Shown here in pieces: positions 8,363 through 17,493 of a stretch of DNA of 64,000 nucleotides (within the stretch, counting starts at the first letter, position 1; every line of letters begins with the position of its first letter). A program made the position numbers and the translations under genes. Under the pieces are notes generated by a model that had not been told where the DNA came from, made no database searches, and saw only the letters and a program-made list of their open reading frames with translations. Location: NCBI RefSeq assembly GCF_002929495.1, contig NZ_PJJJ01000033.1, forward strand, positions 62,001-126,000. The letters run 5' to 3'. Source of the stretch: Cryobacterium sp. Y82 (GTDB lineage Bacteria; Actinomycetota; Actinomycetes; Actinomycetales; Microbacteriaceae).

Positions 8363-9709
8363 CTAGGCAGGGTAGGCGGCCACCAGAGCGGTAAGTGCTT
8401 CTTCGAGCACGGTCGCAGCGTCGTCGATCAGCTCGTCGGAAATCACGACACTGGGCATGATGCGCAGCACGGAATCCCAGCTACCGGCATCGAGCGCGAT
8501 GACCCCGTTCGTGGTCGCATGCTTGATTACGGCGGTCAAAGCCTCTGGGTAGGGCTTCTTGGTGCCGGGATGCACCAGCTCCACGCCGAACATAGCGCCC
8601 TTGCCGCGTACCTCGCCGACGATGGAGAACTTCTCGGCCCAGTCGCCGATGCGCGCCCAGAGTGCGGCTTCGACCCGTTGCGCCTCGCCGAGCAGGTTGT
8701 CCCGCTCGATCAGGTTGAACACCGCGAGGGCAGCTGCGGTCGAGACCGGGTTGCCACCGAAGGTGCCGCCGATACCGCCGGGCTGTACGGAGTCCATGAT
8801 GTCGGCGCGGCCGGTGACGGCGGCGAGGGGAAAGCCGCCGGCGATTCCTTTGGCCGTGGTGACCAGGTCGGGCACGACGTCGTGGTGCTCGATCGAGTAC
8901 CAGGCGCCGGTCCGGGCGATGCCAGCCTGAATCTCATCGGCGACGAACACAATGCCGTTCTCGGTGCAGAATTCGCGAATGCGCTTGAAATAGCCGGGCG
9001 CAGGAATGACGATGCCGCCATCGCCTTGGATCGGCTCGACGAAGAACGCTGCGATCTCGGTCGCTCCGATGTGGGTCGTGATGTAGTCGATGGTTTTCTC
9101 GGCCGCTTCGAGCCCGCTGAGCTCGTCTCGGAACGGGTAGCTGGTGGGCACGCTGTAGATTTCACCGGGGAACGGACCCATGCCGGCGCGCTCCGGCCAG
9201 GGGCGATAGGTCATTGTCATGGTCAGGTTGGTGCGGCCGTGGAAGGCGTGGTCGAGGGCCACGATCGCGCGGCGCCCGGTGAACTTGCGGGCGATCTTCA
9301 CCGCGTTCTCCACGGCCTCAGCGCCGGTGTTGACCAGAATCGAGTGTTTCTCAAAGTCACCGGGGGTGATCTGGCTAAGCTTCTCGGCCACCGCCACATA
9401 GTTCTCGTAGGGCGTTACCGTGAACAGGGTGTGGGTCAGCTTCGCTGCCTGGGCGGATGCTGCCGCCGCGACGTCCGGATGCGCATGACCGATCGTGGTC
9501 ACCCCAATACCACTGCCGAGGTCGATGATCTGGTTGCCGTCGACGTCGACCAGAATCGCTCCCGCGCCGTGGTCCATGTAGATGTTGGCGAGGGTCCCGG
9601 CGCCGCGGGCGACCGATTGCTCTCGCCTGGCCTGAAGTTCAACCGACTTGGGGCCGGGAAGAGCCGTGACGAGTTTGCGTTGCTGGGGCACCGAATACGT
9701 TGCAGTCAT
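8363..9709 (-). CDS. gabT: 4-aminobutyrate aminotransferase (copy 2)
   Basis: Class III PLP aminotransferase of 448 residues, the second GabT-like enzyme in the window. The PLP lysine is in TAKGIAGGFPLAAV, identical to copy 1, and the aspartate is in ADEIQAGIARTG. It shares the opening pattern QQRKLVTALPGP and LGSGIGVTTIGHAHP with copy 1, so the two derive from a duplication or have related substrates (GABA, delta-aminovalerate or beta-alanine cannot be told apart here). It is monocistronic, with a TAGGCT box six bases before its ATG and a GGAG in the same gap. The neighbour downstream is the PadR unit, convergent. Confidence 0.9.
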   Translation of the reverse strand: MTATYSVPQQRKLVTALPGPKSVELQARREQSVARGAGTLANIYMDHGAGAILVDVDGNQIIDLGSGIGVTTIGHAHPDVAAAASAQAAKLTHTLFTVTPYENYVAVAEKLSQITPGDFEKHSILVNTGAEAVENAVKIARKFTGRRAIVALDHAFHGRTNLTMTMTYRPWPERAGMGPFPGEIYSVPTSYPFRDELSGLEAAEKTIDYITTHIGATEIAAFFVEPIQGDGGIVIPAPGYFKRIREFCTENGIVFVADEIQAGIARTGAWYSIEHHDVVPDLVTTAKGIAGGFPLAAVTGRADIMDSVQPGGIGGTFGGNPVSTAAALAVFNLIERDNLLGEAQRVEAALWARIGDWAEKFSIVGEVRGKGAMFGVELVHPGTKKPYPEALTAVIKHATTNGVIALDAGSWDSVLRIMPSVVISDELIDDAATVLEEALTALVAAYPA

Positions 9710-9715
9710 TACTCC

Positions 9716-9721
9716 AGCCTA
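9716..9721 (-). promoter_or_regulatory. -10 box (TAGGCT) for gabT copy 2, leaderless-type spacing
   Basis: TAGGCT on the minus strand ends six bases before the ATG at 9709, so transcription would begin at or next to the start codon. The gap GGAGTA also contains a short ribosome-site match, so either mode of initiation is possible. Confidence 0.55.
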
Positions 9722-9761
9722 TGACTGTCGTCGCTCGCAGCCGAATGCCGAAGGTCTACGG

Positions 9762-10601
9762 CTACAGGCGTTCGCGCGGAAACACCCGGCGGGCGAGACG
9801 ATTCAGCGTACCGACCGGCGGCGATTCGTTGTAGGCATGAGCCAATTCCTGGCCGGACAGGTCGTGAATGGCCGTCATGATCTCATCCGTCGCCTGACGT
9901 CGGGCCTTGCCCGAGTTCGCCTGGCCGTGATGACTGAGGTCGAGCGGCTTGCCGAAAGCGACCGTGACCTTGCGGATGCGGGGCAGGGTGGTTCCTACCG
10001 GCTGAATCTCCTGCGTGCCGATCAATCCGACCGGAACCACAACAGCGCCAGTGGTCAGGGCCAGCCAGGCGACACCGGTACGACCCTTGTAGAGGCGGCC
10101 GTCGAGTGAGCGAGTGCCCTCCGGATAGATCGCGAACGCACCCTCGGCGTCGAGCACCGCTCGACCCTCATCGAGGGCGGCCTGGGCGGCCTGCCCGGCG
10201 CCGCGTTCCACGCCGATAGCGCCGATCGCTGTGAAGAACGTGCGGGAGACCCAGCCCTTGAAGCCGGTTCCGGTGAAGTAGGTCGACTTGGCGAGGAATT
10301 GCACCCGCCGGGTAGCGACGAGCGGAATGACGATGCTGTCGATGAAGGAAAGGTGGTTGCTCGCCAGGATGACGCGGCCGCTGGCCGGAATGTTCTCCCG
10401 GCCCAAAATGCGCGGGCGAAACACGACGCGGGCGACGGGCGCCATGATGCCGTAGCCGAGAAAGTAGACGAATCCCGGACGTTTCACGCGTTCGGGTTCG
10501 CACGGCAGGTCCGCAGAAACATCGTGAAGGACGGCTGTGGATTCGCTGTCGCTGGTGTCGGTCGCGTCGTCGTCTTTGGGTTCTGCTTTGGCACCGGTCA
10601 C
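9762..10601 (-). CDS. plsC: 1-acyl-sn-glycerol-3-phosphate acyltransferase family protein
   Basis: Membrane-associated acyltransferase of 279 residues that acylates lysophosphatidate-type acceptors in phospholipid synthesis. The catalytic HX4D motif is NHLSFID (about residue 83), and the acceptor-binding block is IYPEGTRSLDG (about residue 158). A low-complexity acidic N-terminal 30 residues precede the first hydrophobic region (GFVYFLGYGIMAPVARVVF). Many actinobacteria carry several such paralogues, so phosphatidic acid synthesis is likely but not proven. It is divergent from dxr with 44 bp between the start codons; both promoters are packed in that gap. Confidence 0.9.
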   Translation of the reverse strand: MTGAKAEPKDDDATDTSDSESTAVLHDVSADLPCEPERVKRPGFVYFLGYGIMAPVARVVFRPRILGRENIPASGRVILASNHLSFIDSIVIPLVATRRVQFLAKSTYFTGTGFKGWVSRTFFTAIGAIGVERGAGQAAQAALDEGRAVLDAEGAFAIYPEGTRSLDGRLYKGRTGVAWLALTTGAVVVPVGLIGTQEIQPVGTTLPRIRKVTVAFGKPLDLSHHGQANSGKARRQATDEIMTAIHDLSGQELAHAYNESPPVGTLNRLARRVFPRERL

Positions 10602-10607
10602 CCGTTG

Positions 10608-10613
10608 ACACTA
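10608..10613 (-). promoter_or_regulatory. -10 box (TAGTGT) for the plsC-type gene
   Basis: TAGTGT on the minus strand lies six bases before GTG 10601, the leaderless arrangement repeated many times in this window. No good -35 hexamer is present. Confidence 0.5.
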
Positions 10614-10633
10614 CGCCACGGACGGCGTGCACC

Positions 10634-10639
10634 TAGCAT
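10634..10639 (+). promoter_or_regulatory. -10 box (TAGCAT) for dxr
   Basis: TAGCAT is followed by six bases and then GTG 10646. A GGAGGGG stretch overlaps the gap, but it sits too close to the start codon to be a normal ribosome site. Confidence 0.55.
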
Positions 10640-10645
10640 GGAGGG

Positions 10646-11728
10646 GTGCAGCGAGTAATTATCCTCGGGTCTACGGGCTCGATCGGAACCCAGGCCCTCG
10701 ACGTTATCCGCGCCAACCCTGAACGATTCGAGGTGGTTGGACTCGCGGCCGGTAGTAACGGCGACCTGCTCGCGCTGCAAGCCCTCGATTTTCAGGTCGA
10801 GCACACGGCTCTGGGAGCGGATGCTGCCGAGCAGCTGGTGCGGGACGTCGACGCCGACGTCGTGCTGAACGGCATCACCGGTTCGGTCGGGCTCGGACCG
10901 ACGCTCGCCGCGTTGAAGGCTGGTCGCACTCTGGCCCTGGCCAATAAGGAGTCGCTCATCGTCGGCGGTGACCTCGTGAAATCGCTCGCGGCGCCCGGCC
11001 AGATTGTGCCCGTTGATTCCGAACACTCTGCCATTGCGCAGGCATTGCTCGCCGGAACCCCGCACGAGGTGCGTCGACTCGTGCTGACGGCATCCGGTGG
11101 GCCGTTTCGTGGTTTCGCCCGGGAGCAGCTTTCCCGGGTAACTCCTGCGCAGGCCCTCGCGCACCCGACCTGGAACATGGGGCTCGTGGTGACTACCAAC
11201 TCGGCCACCCTCGTGAATAAGGGCCTGGAGATCATCGAGGCGCACCTATTGTTCGACGTGGAGTACGACCGCATTGACGCCGTCGTTCACCCGCAATCCG
11301 TGGTGCACTCGATGGTCGAATTCGTCGATGGGTCGACGATCGCGCAGGCAAGCCCCCCGGACATGCGGCTGCCGATCTCGCTCGGGCTGGACTGGCCGAA
11401 CCGGGTCGCTGCGGTTGGCACTCCGATCGACTGGACCGTGCCGCACAGCTGGACCTTTGAACCCCTCGACAATGCGGCTTTCCCGGCCGTCGAACTAGCC
11501 AAGAAGGTCGGCCGCAAGGGCGGCACCTATCCCGCGGTGTTCAACGCGGCCAACGAGCAGGCCGTTGCTGCCTTTCACGCCGGACGCATCGGCTTTCTGG
11601 ACATCGTCGACACGGTGCTGCGCGTGGTCGAATCCCACGAACAGGGCACGGAACTTACCCGGGAGTCGCTCGCCGAGGCCGAACGCTGGGCGCGCGCCGC
11701 CGCTGACCAGCTCATCGCGGCCCACTAA
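10646..11728 (+). CDS. dxr: 1-deoxy-D-xylulose 5-phosphate reductoisomerase
   Basis: Second enzyme of the MEP isoprenoid pathway; converts DXP to MEP with NADPH in the cytoplasm. The 360-residue protein shows the NADPH site [13 protein letters not shown] at the N-terminus, the NKESLIVGG block, the metal/substrate motif [12 protein letters not shown] and the [16 protein letters not shown] region. With ispG 5.6 kb downstream it marks the MEP genes of the window; rseP lies between, as in many actinobacteria. The start is GTG 10646, chosen because the protein begins directly with the Rossmann strand RVIILGSTG and a -10 box lies just upstream. Confidence 0.96.
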   Translation: MQRVIILGSTGSIGTQALDVIRANPERFEVVGLAAGSNGDLLALQALDFQVEHTALGADAAEQLVRDVDADVVLNGITGSVGLGPTLAALKAGRTLALANKESLIVGGDLVKSLAAPGQIVPVDSEHSAIAQALLAGTPHEVRRLVLTASGGPFRGFAREQLSRVTPAQALAHPTWNMGLVVTTNSATLVNKGLEIIEAHLLFDVEYDRIDAVVHPQSVVHSMVEFVDGSTIAQASPPDMRLPISLGLDWPNRVAAVGTPIDWTVPHSWTFEPLDNAAFPAVELAKKVGRKGGTYPAVFNAANEQAVAAFHAGRIGFLDIVDTVLRVVESHEQGTELTRESLAEAERWARAAADQLIAAH

Positions 11729-11736
11729 CGCACTGG

Positions 11737-12213
11737 TCAGTCGTCGCGGTCTTCGCGGTTTTCCTTGGCGTTTTCAGCGTCCTTCCTGGCGTTTTCCGCA
11801 TCGTCCTTGGCCTGTTCGGCGCGGTCCTTGGCGTCTTCGTCGTTCTGCTCCGCGGCCGCGGCTGCTGCCTTCGCCGCTGCCTCCGCTGCGGCCTCCGCTG
11901 CCACGACGGCGGCATCGATCTCAACGGTCAAGTCGTCCCGCACCAGATTGATCGCGGACTGTATCGACGCCGATCGTTCGGCGCTCACCTGGCCGGAAGC
12001 GGCCGCCGTGCGCAGATTCGCTTGCATGGCGGTGAGCAACGACTGGGCGTTGGCGAAGTCTCCGGCGGCGGACGCTTCACTGATCGCCAGAATCTCAGTT
12101 TGTAGCTGCTCGGCCGTGGTAGGTGGCAGGTCGACGGCGGTTGCCGTGCAGCCGGTCAGCGGCAGGAGGAACAGTGTAGCGGCGGCCAGGGTCAGCCGAT
12201 GGCGTCGATTCAC
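11737..12213 (-). CDS. Lipoprotein with Ala/Glu-rich helical tail
   Basis: A 158-residue secreted protein with an N-terminal signal peptide ending in the lipobox LTGC (cysteine about residue 22), so the mature form is probably lipid-anchored outside the membrane. The middle part is ordinary; the last 60 residues consist of alanine with acidic and basic residues (AAEAAAKAAAAAAEQ, then repeated DAENA blocks), predicted to be a long charged helix. No enzymatic motif is visible. It overlaps the kinase gene by 4 bp (ATGA), so the two are co-translated, which suggests a role as an external partner of the kinase. That link is inference. Confidence 0.8.
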   Translation of the reverse strand: MNRRHRLTLAAATLFLLPLTGCTATAVDLPPTTAEQLQTEILAISEASAAGDFANAQSLLTAMQANLRTAAASGQVSAERSASIQSAINLVRDDLTVEIDAAVVAAEAAAEAAAKAAAAAAEQNDEDAKDRAEQAKDDAENARKDAENAKENREDRDD

Positions 12214-13460
12214 GGGTTCACGCTTTCCTGAAGCTCTTGAAGGTGGGTGCCGAGCGTGCCGTCCACAGCCGGATAGCTCGGTGGCACCGCCGTTGGCGCT
12301 TCGGCCGGGTTGAGCAGGAGCAGGGCGGCGACGGCTACGGCGATCAGGGTGAGCCCACTCGCGACCATGAGGAGCACCCGGCGGCGTACTGGGCGGCTCG
12401 GCTTGGCGGGGCTGATGGAGGCGGGGGTGCTGGCGGGAGCATCCGTTTTCAGAAGCTCGGTCGGAGCGTCAGCGCCAGCGGCGGCCGGAAGCAACAGCGT
12501 GGGGTCGGACGCGGCGGCCGGCAACAACACGGTGGCAGTTGGCGCCTCTGCGGGCAGCAGCATGGTGGCTGCATCGAGGTTGCTGCTTCCGGTGGCCAGC
12601 ACTCGCAGCAACCCGGCGGCGTCGGCGGCGGTGGGCCGGTCGGCGAAATCGCGGGCGGTCATGGCCCGGAGAACGGCGGTCCAGTCGCAGCCGAGCTTGC
12701 TGGGAATTTCCGGCTGACGCTGCAGCCGCGCCATCGCCGATTCCACGGCGGTTCCGGGGTAGGCGCGCACCCCGGTGAGGCACTCGAGCAGCACCAGTCC
12801 GAGGGAATAAACGTCCGTGGGCGCGCCGATAACTCCACCGAGGGCCTGCTCAGGACTGAGATAGCTCGCGGTGCCGAGCAGCGACCCGGTCGCGGTGAGC
12901 CGGGTTTCGTCGAGGAGCCGGGCAATGCCGAAATCGGCGAGCTTGGCGTGCATGTTGCGGCCGGGAAAGCCGGAGGGCGCCAGCAAAACATTCGCCGGCT
13001 TGACATCCCGGTGAATGATGCCCTGCTCGTGCACGTAGTGCAGCGCTTCGGCGAGGTCTGCGCCCATCACGGCCACGTCGAGGCTCGGCAGCGGGCCGCC
13101 CTCGATGCGGGTGCGCAGGTCGGGGCCATCGACGAGTTCCATCACGATGAAGGTGCGCGGCACGCCGTCGACGAGTGCGGTGCCGGCGTCGAACAGGGTG
13201 ACCAGCGCGAAGTGGTTCAGGCTCGCGAGCAGGGCGATCTCGCCGCTCTGCCGCTCGGGCTCGGACGCGGATCCGTCGGCGCGAAACAGCTTGACGGCCA
13301 CGGTGCGGCCCAGAGCGGTATCCAGCGCTCGATAGACGGATGCCATCCCGCCGGTGCCGATGAGGCTCTCGATCAAAAAACGGTTGGCTAACCGGCTGCC
13401 GACCGGGCCGAGTGTGGCCGGAACGGGCAGCTTCTGCGTGGGAACAGGTTCGTAAGACAC
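12210..13460 (-). CDS. Transmembrane serine/threonine protein kinase (PknB-like)
   Basis: Hanks-type kinase of about 416 residues. Motifs in order: glycine loop IGTGGMASVYRA, VAVKLFR with the ATP-binding lysine, catalytic HRDVKPANVLL, and DFGIARL. A juxtamembrane linker carries repeated T-x-LLPA units, then one membrane segment (VLLMVASGLTLIAVAVAALL) and a short external tail of about 35 residues without PASTA repeats. The start chosen is GTG 13460, preceded by AGGAGG four bases upstream; an alternative GTG lies at 13481. It forms a two-gene unit with the lipoprotein, inserted between dxr and rseP in opposite orientation. Confidence 0.92.
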   Translation of the reverse strand: MSYEPVPTQKLPVPATLGPVGSRLANRFLIESLIGTGGMASVYRALDTALGRTVAVKLFRADGSASEPERQSGEIALLASLNHFALVTLFDAGTALVDGVPRTFIVMELVDGPDLRTRIEGGPLPSLDVAVMGADLAEALHYVHEQGIIHRDVKPANVLLAPSGFPGRNMHAKLADFGIARLLDETRLTATGSLLGTASYLSPEQALGGVIGAPTDVYSLGLVLLECLTGVRAYPGTAVESAMARLQRQPEIPSKLGCDWTAVLRAMTARDFADRPTAADAAGLLRVLATGSSNLDAATMLLPAEAPTATVLLPAAASDPTLLLPAAAGADAPTELLKTDAPASTPASISPAKPSRPVRRRVLLMVASGLTLIAVAVAALLLLNPAEAPTAVPPSYPAVDGTLGTHLQELQESVNP

Positions 13461-13556
13461 GGGACCTCCTGGTACGTCCACCCTCTAGCAAAGCACATGC
13501 ACCCCCGTATTGGGTGGTCGACGTTCACCGCCAGCCGCTTTGCAGCTTGATGCGGT

Positions 13557-13562
13557 TACTCT
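13557..13562 (+). promoter_or_regulatory. -10 box (TACTCT) for rseP
   Basis: TACTCT followed by six bases (ACGACA) and GTG 13569; no ribosome site is present, so the mRNA is probably leaderless. Confidence 0.6.
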
Positions 13563-13568
13563 ACGACA

Positions 13569-14948
13569 GTGGAAAACGTACTTCTGTTCATACTTGGCGT
13601 CGCGATCGTCGTCGTCGGGCTCGCCGTGTCCATCGGCCTGCACGAAATCGGCCACCTCGTGCCCGCGAAGCTGTTCGGCGTCAAGGTTACCCAGTACATG
13701 ATCGGCTTCGGGCCCACGCTCTGGTCGCGTACCAAGGGTGAGACGCAATACGGCGTCAAAGCGCTGCCGCTCGGTGGCTATATCGCCATGATCGGTATGT
13801 TCCCGCCCTCCAAGAAGGGCGGAGCCCCCCGCAGTACCACCACCGGCTTCTTCGACCAGATGGTGCAGGAGGGTGCACCGGAGAAGAAAACCAGCGCCCT
13901 GTCTACCCTGGTTGACGACGCTCGTCAGGCCAGCGCGGAGACCATCGGCGAGGGCGAAGACCACCGCGCGTTCTATCAGCTCCCGGTCTACAAACGCGTG
14001 ATCATCATGCTGGGCGGGCCGACTATGAACCTGCTCATCGCGATTGTGATGTTCGCAATTTTGCTCATGGGATTCGGCAGCGCGCAGATCAGCACCACCG
14101 TTGGCAGCGTAAGCGAGTGTGTGCTGCCCGCATCGAACGACCGACAGACCTGCGCGGCCACCGATGAAGCGTCGCCCGGTGCCGCTTCCGGTCTGCTGCC
14201 GGGCGACCGATTGGTCAGTATCGGCGGCACCGCCATCGCGAGCTGGGAGCAGTCAACCGAGATCATCCGCTCGGCACCCGGTCGCACCCTCGCCGTCGTC
14301 GTCGAACGAGACGGTGCCGACGTCGATCTCGCGCTCACCCCCAAACTCACCGAACGCTACGTCTACACGGCTGATAACGAAATTAAAACGGATGCGTCCG
14401 GCGCTGCGATTACCGAGAAGGTCGGCTTCGTCGGCATCGGAGCCGCGAGCGAACTGGTGCCCCAGCCCGCGACGGCCGTGCTGCCCATGGTCGGCGACAA
14501 CATTGCCGGAGTCGCGCACGTGATCCTCAACCTGCCCGACCGGCTCGTGGCCGTGGCCAATGCTGCCTTCGGCCCGGGGGAGCGCGAGGTGAACGGACCG
14601 ATCAGCGTGGTCGGTGTCGGCCGGGTGGCCGGCGAACTGGCGAGCATGGACACCATTCCGGTGGCGACCAAGGTCGCGAGCATGCTCGGCCTGCTCGGAT
14701 CGCTCAATATCGCCCTGTTCGTCTTCAACCTGGTGCCCCTGCTGCCGCTCGACGGCGGCCACGTGGCCGGGGCGCTCTGGGAAGGCATCCGTCGATTGTT
14801 CGCGAAGCTGTTTAAGCGGCCCGACCCGGGGCCGGTGGACATGGCCAAGCTCATGCCGCTCACCCTGGCCGTGGTGATTCTGCTCGGCGGGATGAGCCTG
14901 TTGCTCATCTATGCCGACATCGTCAAGCCGATCAACTTCTTCGGGTAG
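13569..14948 (+). CDS. rseP: Site-2 intramembrane metalloprotease (M50 family)
   Basis: Membrane zinc protease of 459 residues that cuts anti-sigma factors or signal-peptide remnants within the membrane. The zinc motif HEIGH is at residues 25-29 in the first membrane segment; the third ligand motif LPLDGGH lies near residue 395. One PDZ-like domain (around residues 190-240, GAASGLLPGDRLVSIGG) sits on the outer face. An insertion of about 60 residues after LGGYIAMIGMFPPS is usual for actinobacterial members. Position between dxr and ispG is conserved in actinobacteria, although here opposing genes separate it from both. Confidence 0.94.
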   Translation: MENVLLFILGVAIVVVGLAVSIGLHEIGHLVPAKLFGVKVTQYMIGFGPTLWSRTKGETQYGVKALPLGGYIAMIGMFPPSKKGGAPRSTTTGFFDQMVQEGAPEKKTSALSTLVDDARQASAETIGEGEDHRAFYQLPVYKRVIIMLGGPTMNLLIAIVMFAILLMGFGSAQISTTVGSVSECVLPASNDRQTCAATDEASPGAASGLLPGDRLVSIGGTAIASWEQSTEIIRSAPGRTLAVVVERDGADVDLALTPKLTERYVYTADNEIKTDASGAAITEKVGFVGIGAASELVPQPATAVLPMVGDNIAGVAHVILNLPDRLVAVANAAFGPGEREVNGPISVVGVGRVAGELASMDTIPVATKVASMLGLLGSLNIALFVFNLVPLLPLDGGHVAGALWEGIRRLFAKLFKRPDPGPVDMAKLMPLTLAVVILLGGMSLLLIYADIVKPINFFG

Positions 14949-14955
14949 CCACGGG

Positions 14956-16140
14956 CTACCGCGACAGCAGCAGCGCTTCGCCCTGGCCGCCGCCGCCGCA
15001 CAGGGCCACGGCGGCCTTGCCGGTGCCGCGACGAGCCAGTTCGAGCGCGGCATGCAGGGCGATGCGCCCGCCGCTCGATCCGATGGGGTGCCCGATCGCG
15101 ATGCCACCGCCGTGAATGTTCACCTCGTCGACGCTCACCCCGAGCACCTTCGACGACTGCGCCACGACCGAGGCGAAGGCCTCGTTGATCTCGATCACGT
15201 CGAGGTCTGCCACGGTCCAACCTTGGCGGGAGAGTGCGTGCGCGATCGCGTTGGCCGGCTGGGAGTGCAGGGAGTTGTCGGGGCCGGCAACCTGGCCGCT
15301 GGCCTCGATCACGGCCAACCACGGCAGGCCGTGCTTCTCGGCCCAGGCGCGGCTGGTCACGACGACCGCGCTCGCGCCGTCGCTCAGTGGCGCCGCGTTG
15401 CCGGCGGTGATGCTTCCCGCCGGGTCGAAGGCGGGGCGCAACCGGCCGAGCGTCTCGGACGTACTATCGGCACGCACACCCTCGTCGGTGCTGATGACGA
15501 GCGGCTCGCCCTTGCGCTGCGGAACGCTAATCGGCGTGATCTCGTCGCTGAAGACGTTACTCGCGGCGGCCGCTGCGGCGCGCTGGTGCGATGCGGCAGC
15601 GATTTCGTCCTGCTCGAGCCGGGTCTGACCGAGTTCAACATTGGCGCGCTCGGTCGAGAGTCCCATCGAGAGTCCGTCGAACGCGTCGGTGAGCCCGTCG
15701 TAGGCGGCGTGGTCGAGAGCTGACACCGTTCCGTAGGCCCAGCCCTGGCGTGCCCCCGGCAGCAGGTGGGGAGCGCGCGACATGGACTCCTGGCCACCGG
15801 CCACGACGACATCCGCTTCACCGAGCCGTACAAGGCGGGCGGCATCGATCACAGCGGCCAGGCCCGAAAGGCACACCTTGTTGAGCGTCATGGCCGGCAC
15901 GTTCCAGGGGATGCCCGCGGCCACGCTGGACTGCCGAGCCGGGTTTTGCCCGCAGCCGGCTTGCAGCACCTGCCCCATGAGCACAAAGTCGACCTGCTCC
16001 GGAGCCACTCCGGCGCGGGCGAGGGCGCCGACGATGGCGGCGGCGCCGAGATCAACGGCGGTGAGGGATGAGAGTTGTCCGTTCACGCGCCCCTGCGGGG
16101 TGCGGGATCCGGCTAGGATTACGACGTCTATTTCGTTCAT
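14956..16140 (-). CDS. Acetyl-CoA acetyltransferase (thiolase)
   Basis: Thiolase of 394 residues, joining two acetyl-CoA to acetoacetyl-CoA or the reverse. The nucleophile cysteine is in TLNKVCLSGLAAV (about residue 88); the second-half motifs are NIHGGGIAIGHPIGSSG (catalytic histidine) and CGGGGQGEALLL (the proton-donor cysteine). An AAAGGAG ribosome site precedes ATG 16140. It stands alone and convergent to rseP with 7 bp between the ends. Whether it serves fatty acid breakdown, polyhydroxybutyrate or amino-acid catabolism cannot be told, as no partner gene is adjacent. Confidence 0.93.
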   Translation of the reverse strand: MNEIDVVILAGSRTPQGRVNGQLSSLTAVDLGAAAIVGALARAGVAPEQVDFVLMGQVLQAGCGQNPARQSSVAAGIPWNVPAMTLNKVCLSGLAAVIDAARLVRLGEADVVVAGGQESMSRAPHLLPGARQGWAYGTVSALDHAAYDGLTDAFDGLSMGLSTERANVELGQTRLEQDEIAAASHQRAAAAAASNVFSDEITPISVPQRKGEPLVISTDEGVRADSTSETLGRLRPAFDPAGSITAGNAAPLSDGASAVVVTSRAWAEKHGLPWLAVIEASGQVAGPDNSLHSQPANAIAHALSRQGWTVADLDVIEINEAFASVVAQSSKVLGVSVDEVNIHGGGIAIGHPIGSSGGRIALHAALELARRGTGKAAVALCGGGGQGEALLLSR

Positions 16141-16291
16141 CGGGACTCCTTTGTCAATGAAATGCTACGTACCACCTCCCAGCATATTGGGGCGCCGCGG
16201 ATATATTCGCCCGCATTGCCACAGCGACGCCGCTCGCGCAGCTGCCGCGCTGATCCGGGGCGACATTCAGCTTTGTACACGCGACGACAAC

Positions 16292-16297
16292 TAAGCT
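16292..16297 (+). promoter_or_regulatory. -10 box (TAAGCT) for ispG
   Basis: TAAGCT, a six-base gap (AGGGAA) and then GTG 16304: leaderless-type spacing. Confidence 0.55.
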
Positions 16298-16303
16298 AGG
16301 GAA

Positions 16304-17458
16304 GTGGCTGCAATCAACTTGGGGATGCCCAAAGTACCTGAGGTACTCGCTCCCAGACGTAAATCCCGTCAGATCAAGGTCGGAAAGGTCCTGGTCGGTG
16401 GCAATGCTCAAGTGAGCGTGCAATCGATGACGACGACTCCGACGACGAACATCAACGCGACGCTCCAACAGATCGCCGAGCTCACGGCGACCGGATGCGA
16501 CATCGTGCGCGTCGCGGTACCCACGCGCGATGACGCCGAAGCCCTGCCGATCATCGCAAAGAAGAGTCAGATCCCCGTCATCGCGGACATTCACTTTCAG
16601 CCGAACTATGTCTTCGCTGCGATCGACGCGGGCTGCGCCGCCGTGCGAGTGAACCCCGGCAACATCCGCAAGTTCGACGACCAGGTCGGCAAGATTGCCG
16701 CTGCAGCGAAGGCCGCTGGCGTGAGCCTGCGCATCGGCGTCAACGCCGGCTCGCTCGAGCCGAGCCTCATGCAGAAATACGGCAAGGCCACCCCTGAGGC
16801 GCTGGTGGAGAGCGCCGTTTGGGAGGCGAGCCTGTTCGAGGAACACGACTTTCACGACTTCAAGATCTCGGTCAAGCACAACGACCCTGTAATCATGGTC
16901 AAGGCATACCGACTGCTCGCCGAACGCGGCGACTGGCCGTTGCACCTCGGTGTCACCGAGGCGGGCCCAAGCTTTCAAGGCACGATCAAGAGCGCAACAG
17001 CCTTCGGTCTTCTGCTCGGCGAGGGGATTGGCGACACCATCCGTGTGTCGTTGAGCGCCCCGCCGGTCGAGGAGATCAAGGTGGGCCTGCAGATTCTGCA
17101 GTCGCTCAACCTGCGCGAACGCAAACTTGAGATCGTTTCCTGCCCGAGCTGCGGCCGGGCCCAAGTAGACGTCTACAAGCTCGCCAACGATGTCACCGAC
17201 GGACTCGAGGGCATGACCGTGCCGCTGCGTGTCGCCGTCATGGGTTGCGTCGTCAACGGACCCGGCGAGGCTCGCGAGGCTGACCTTGGCGTCGCGAGTG
17301 GCAACGGCAAGGGCCAGATCTTCGTGCGCGGCGAGGTCATCAAGACCGTACCCGAGTCTGAGATCGTAGCGACACTCATTGAAGAGGCCAACCGTCTCGC
17401 CGCCGAGATGCCCGCCGCAGAGCTCGGCAGCCCGACGGTGTCCGTCGGCGCGAAGTAG
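16304..17458 (+). CDS. ispG: 4-hydroxy-3-methylbut-2-enyl diphosphate synthase
   Basis: Iron-sulfur enzyme of 384 residues that reduces MEcPP to HMBPP in the MEP pathway. The cluster ligands are visible in [11 protein letters not shown] (two cysteines) and [13 protein letters not shown] (third cysteine plus the glutamate). The barrel domain carries [10 protein letters not shown] near residue 45 and [10 protein letters not shown]. The length and the single TIM-barrel layout are those of bacterial IspG. It acts in the same pathway as dxr upstream. It is followed by a decayed region and then proS, whereas in related genomes proS follows more directly. Confidence 0.95.
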   Translation: MAAINLGMPKVPEVLAPRRKSRQIKVGKVLVGGNAQVSVQSMTTTPTTNINATLQQIAELTATGCDIVRVAVPTRDDAEALPIIAKKSQIPVIADIHFQPNYVFAAIDAGCAAVRVNPGNIRKFDDQVGKIAAAAKAAGVSLRIGVNAGSLEPSLMQKYGKATPEALVESAVWEASLFEEHDFHDFKISVKHNDPVIMVKAYRLLAERGDWPLHLGVTEAGPSFQGTIKSATAFGLLLGEGIGDTIRVSLSAPPVEEIKVGLQILQSLNLRERKLEIVSCPSCGRAQVDVYKLANDVTDGLEGMTVPLRVAVMGCVVNGPGEAREADLGVASGNGKGQIFVRGEVIKTVPESEIVATLIEEANRLAAEMPAAELGSPTVSVGAK

Positions 17459-17493
17459 CAGATAGCAACTTTTCACAATCCGGCACACTCCGG

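Noticed and set aside
8309..9724. 471-codon plus-strand frame opposite gabT copy 2
   Set aside because: Same kind of mirror frame; it resembles the one at 4428-6152 because the two gabT genes are paralogues.
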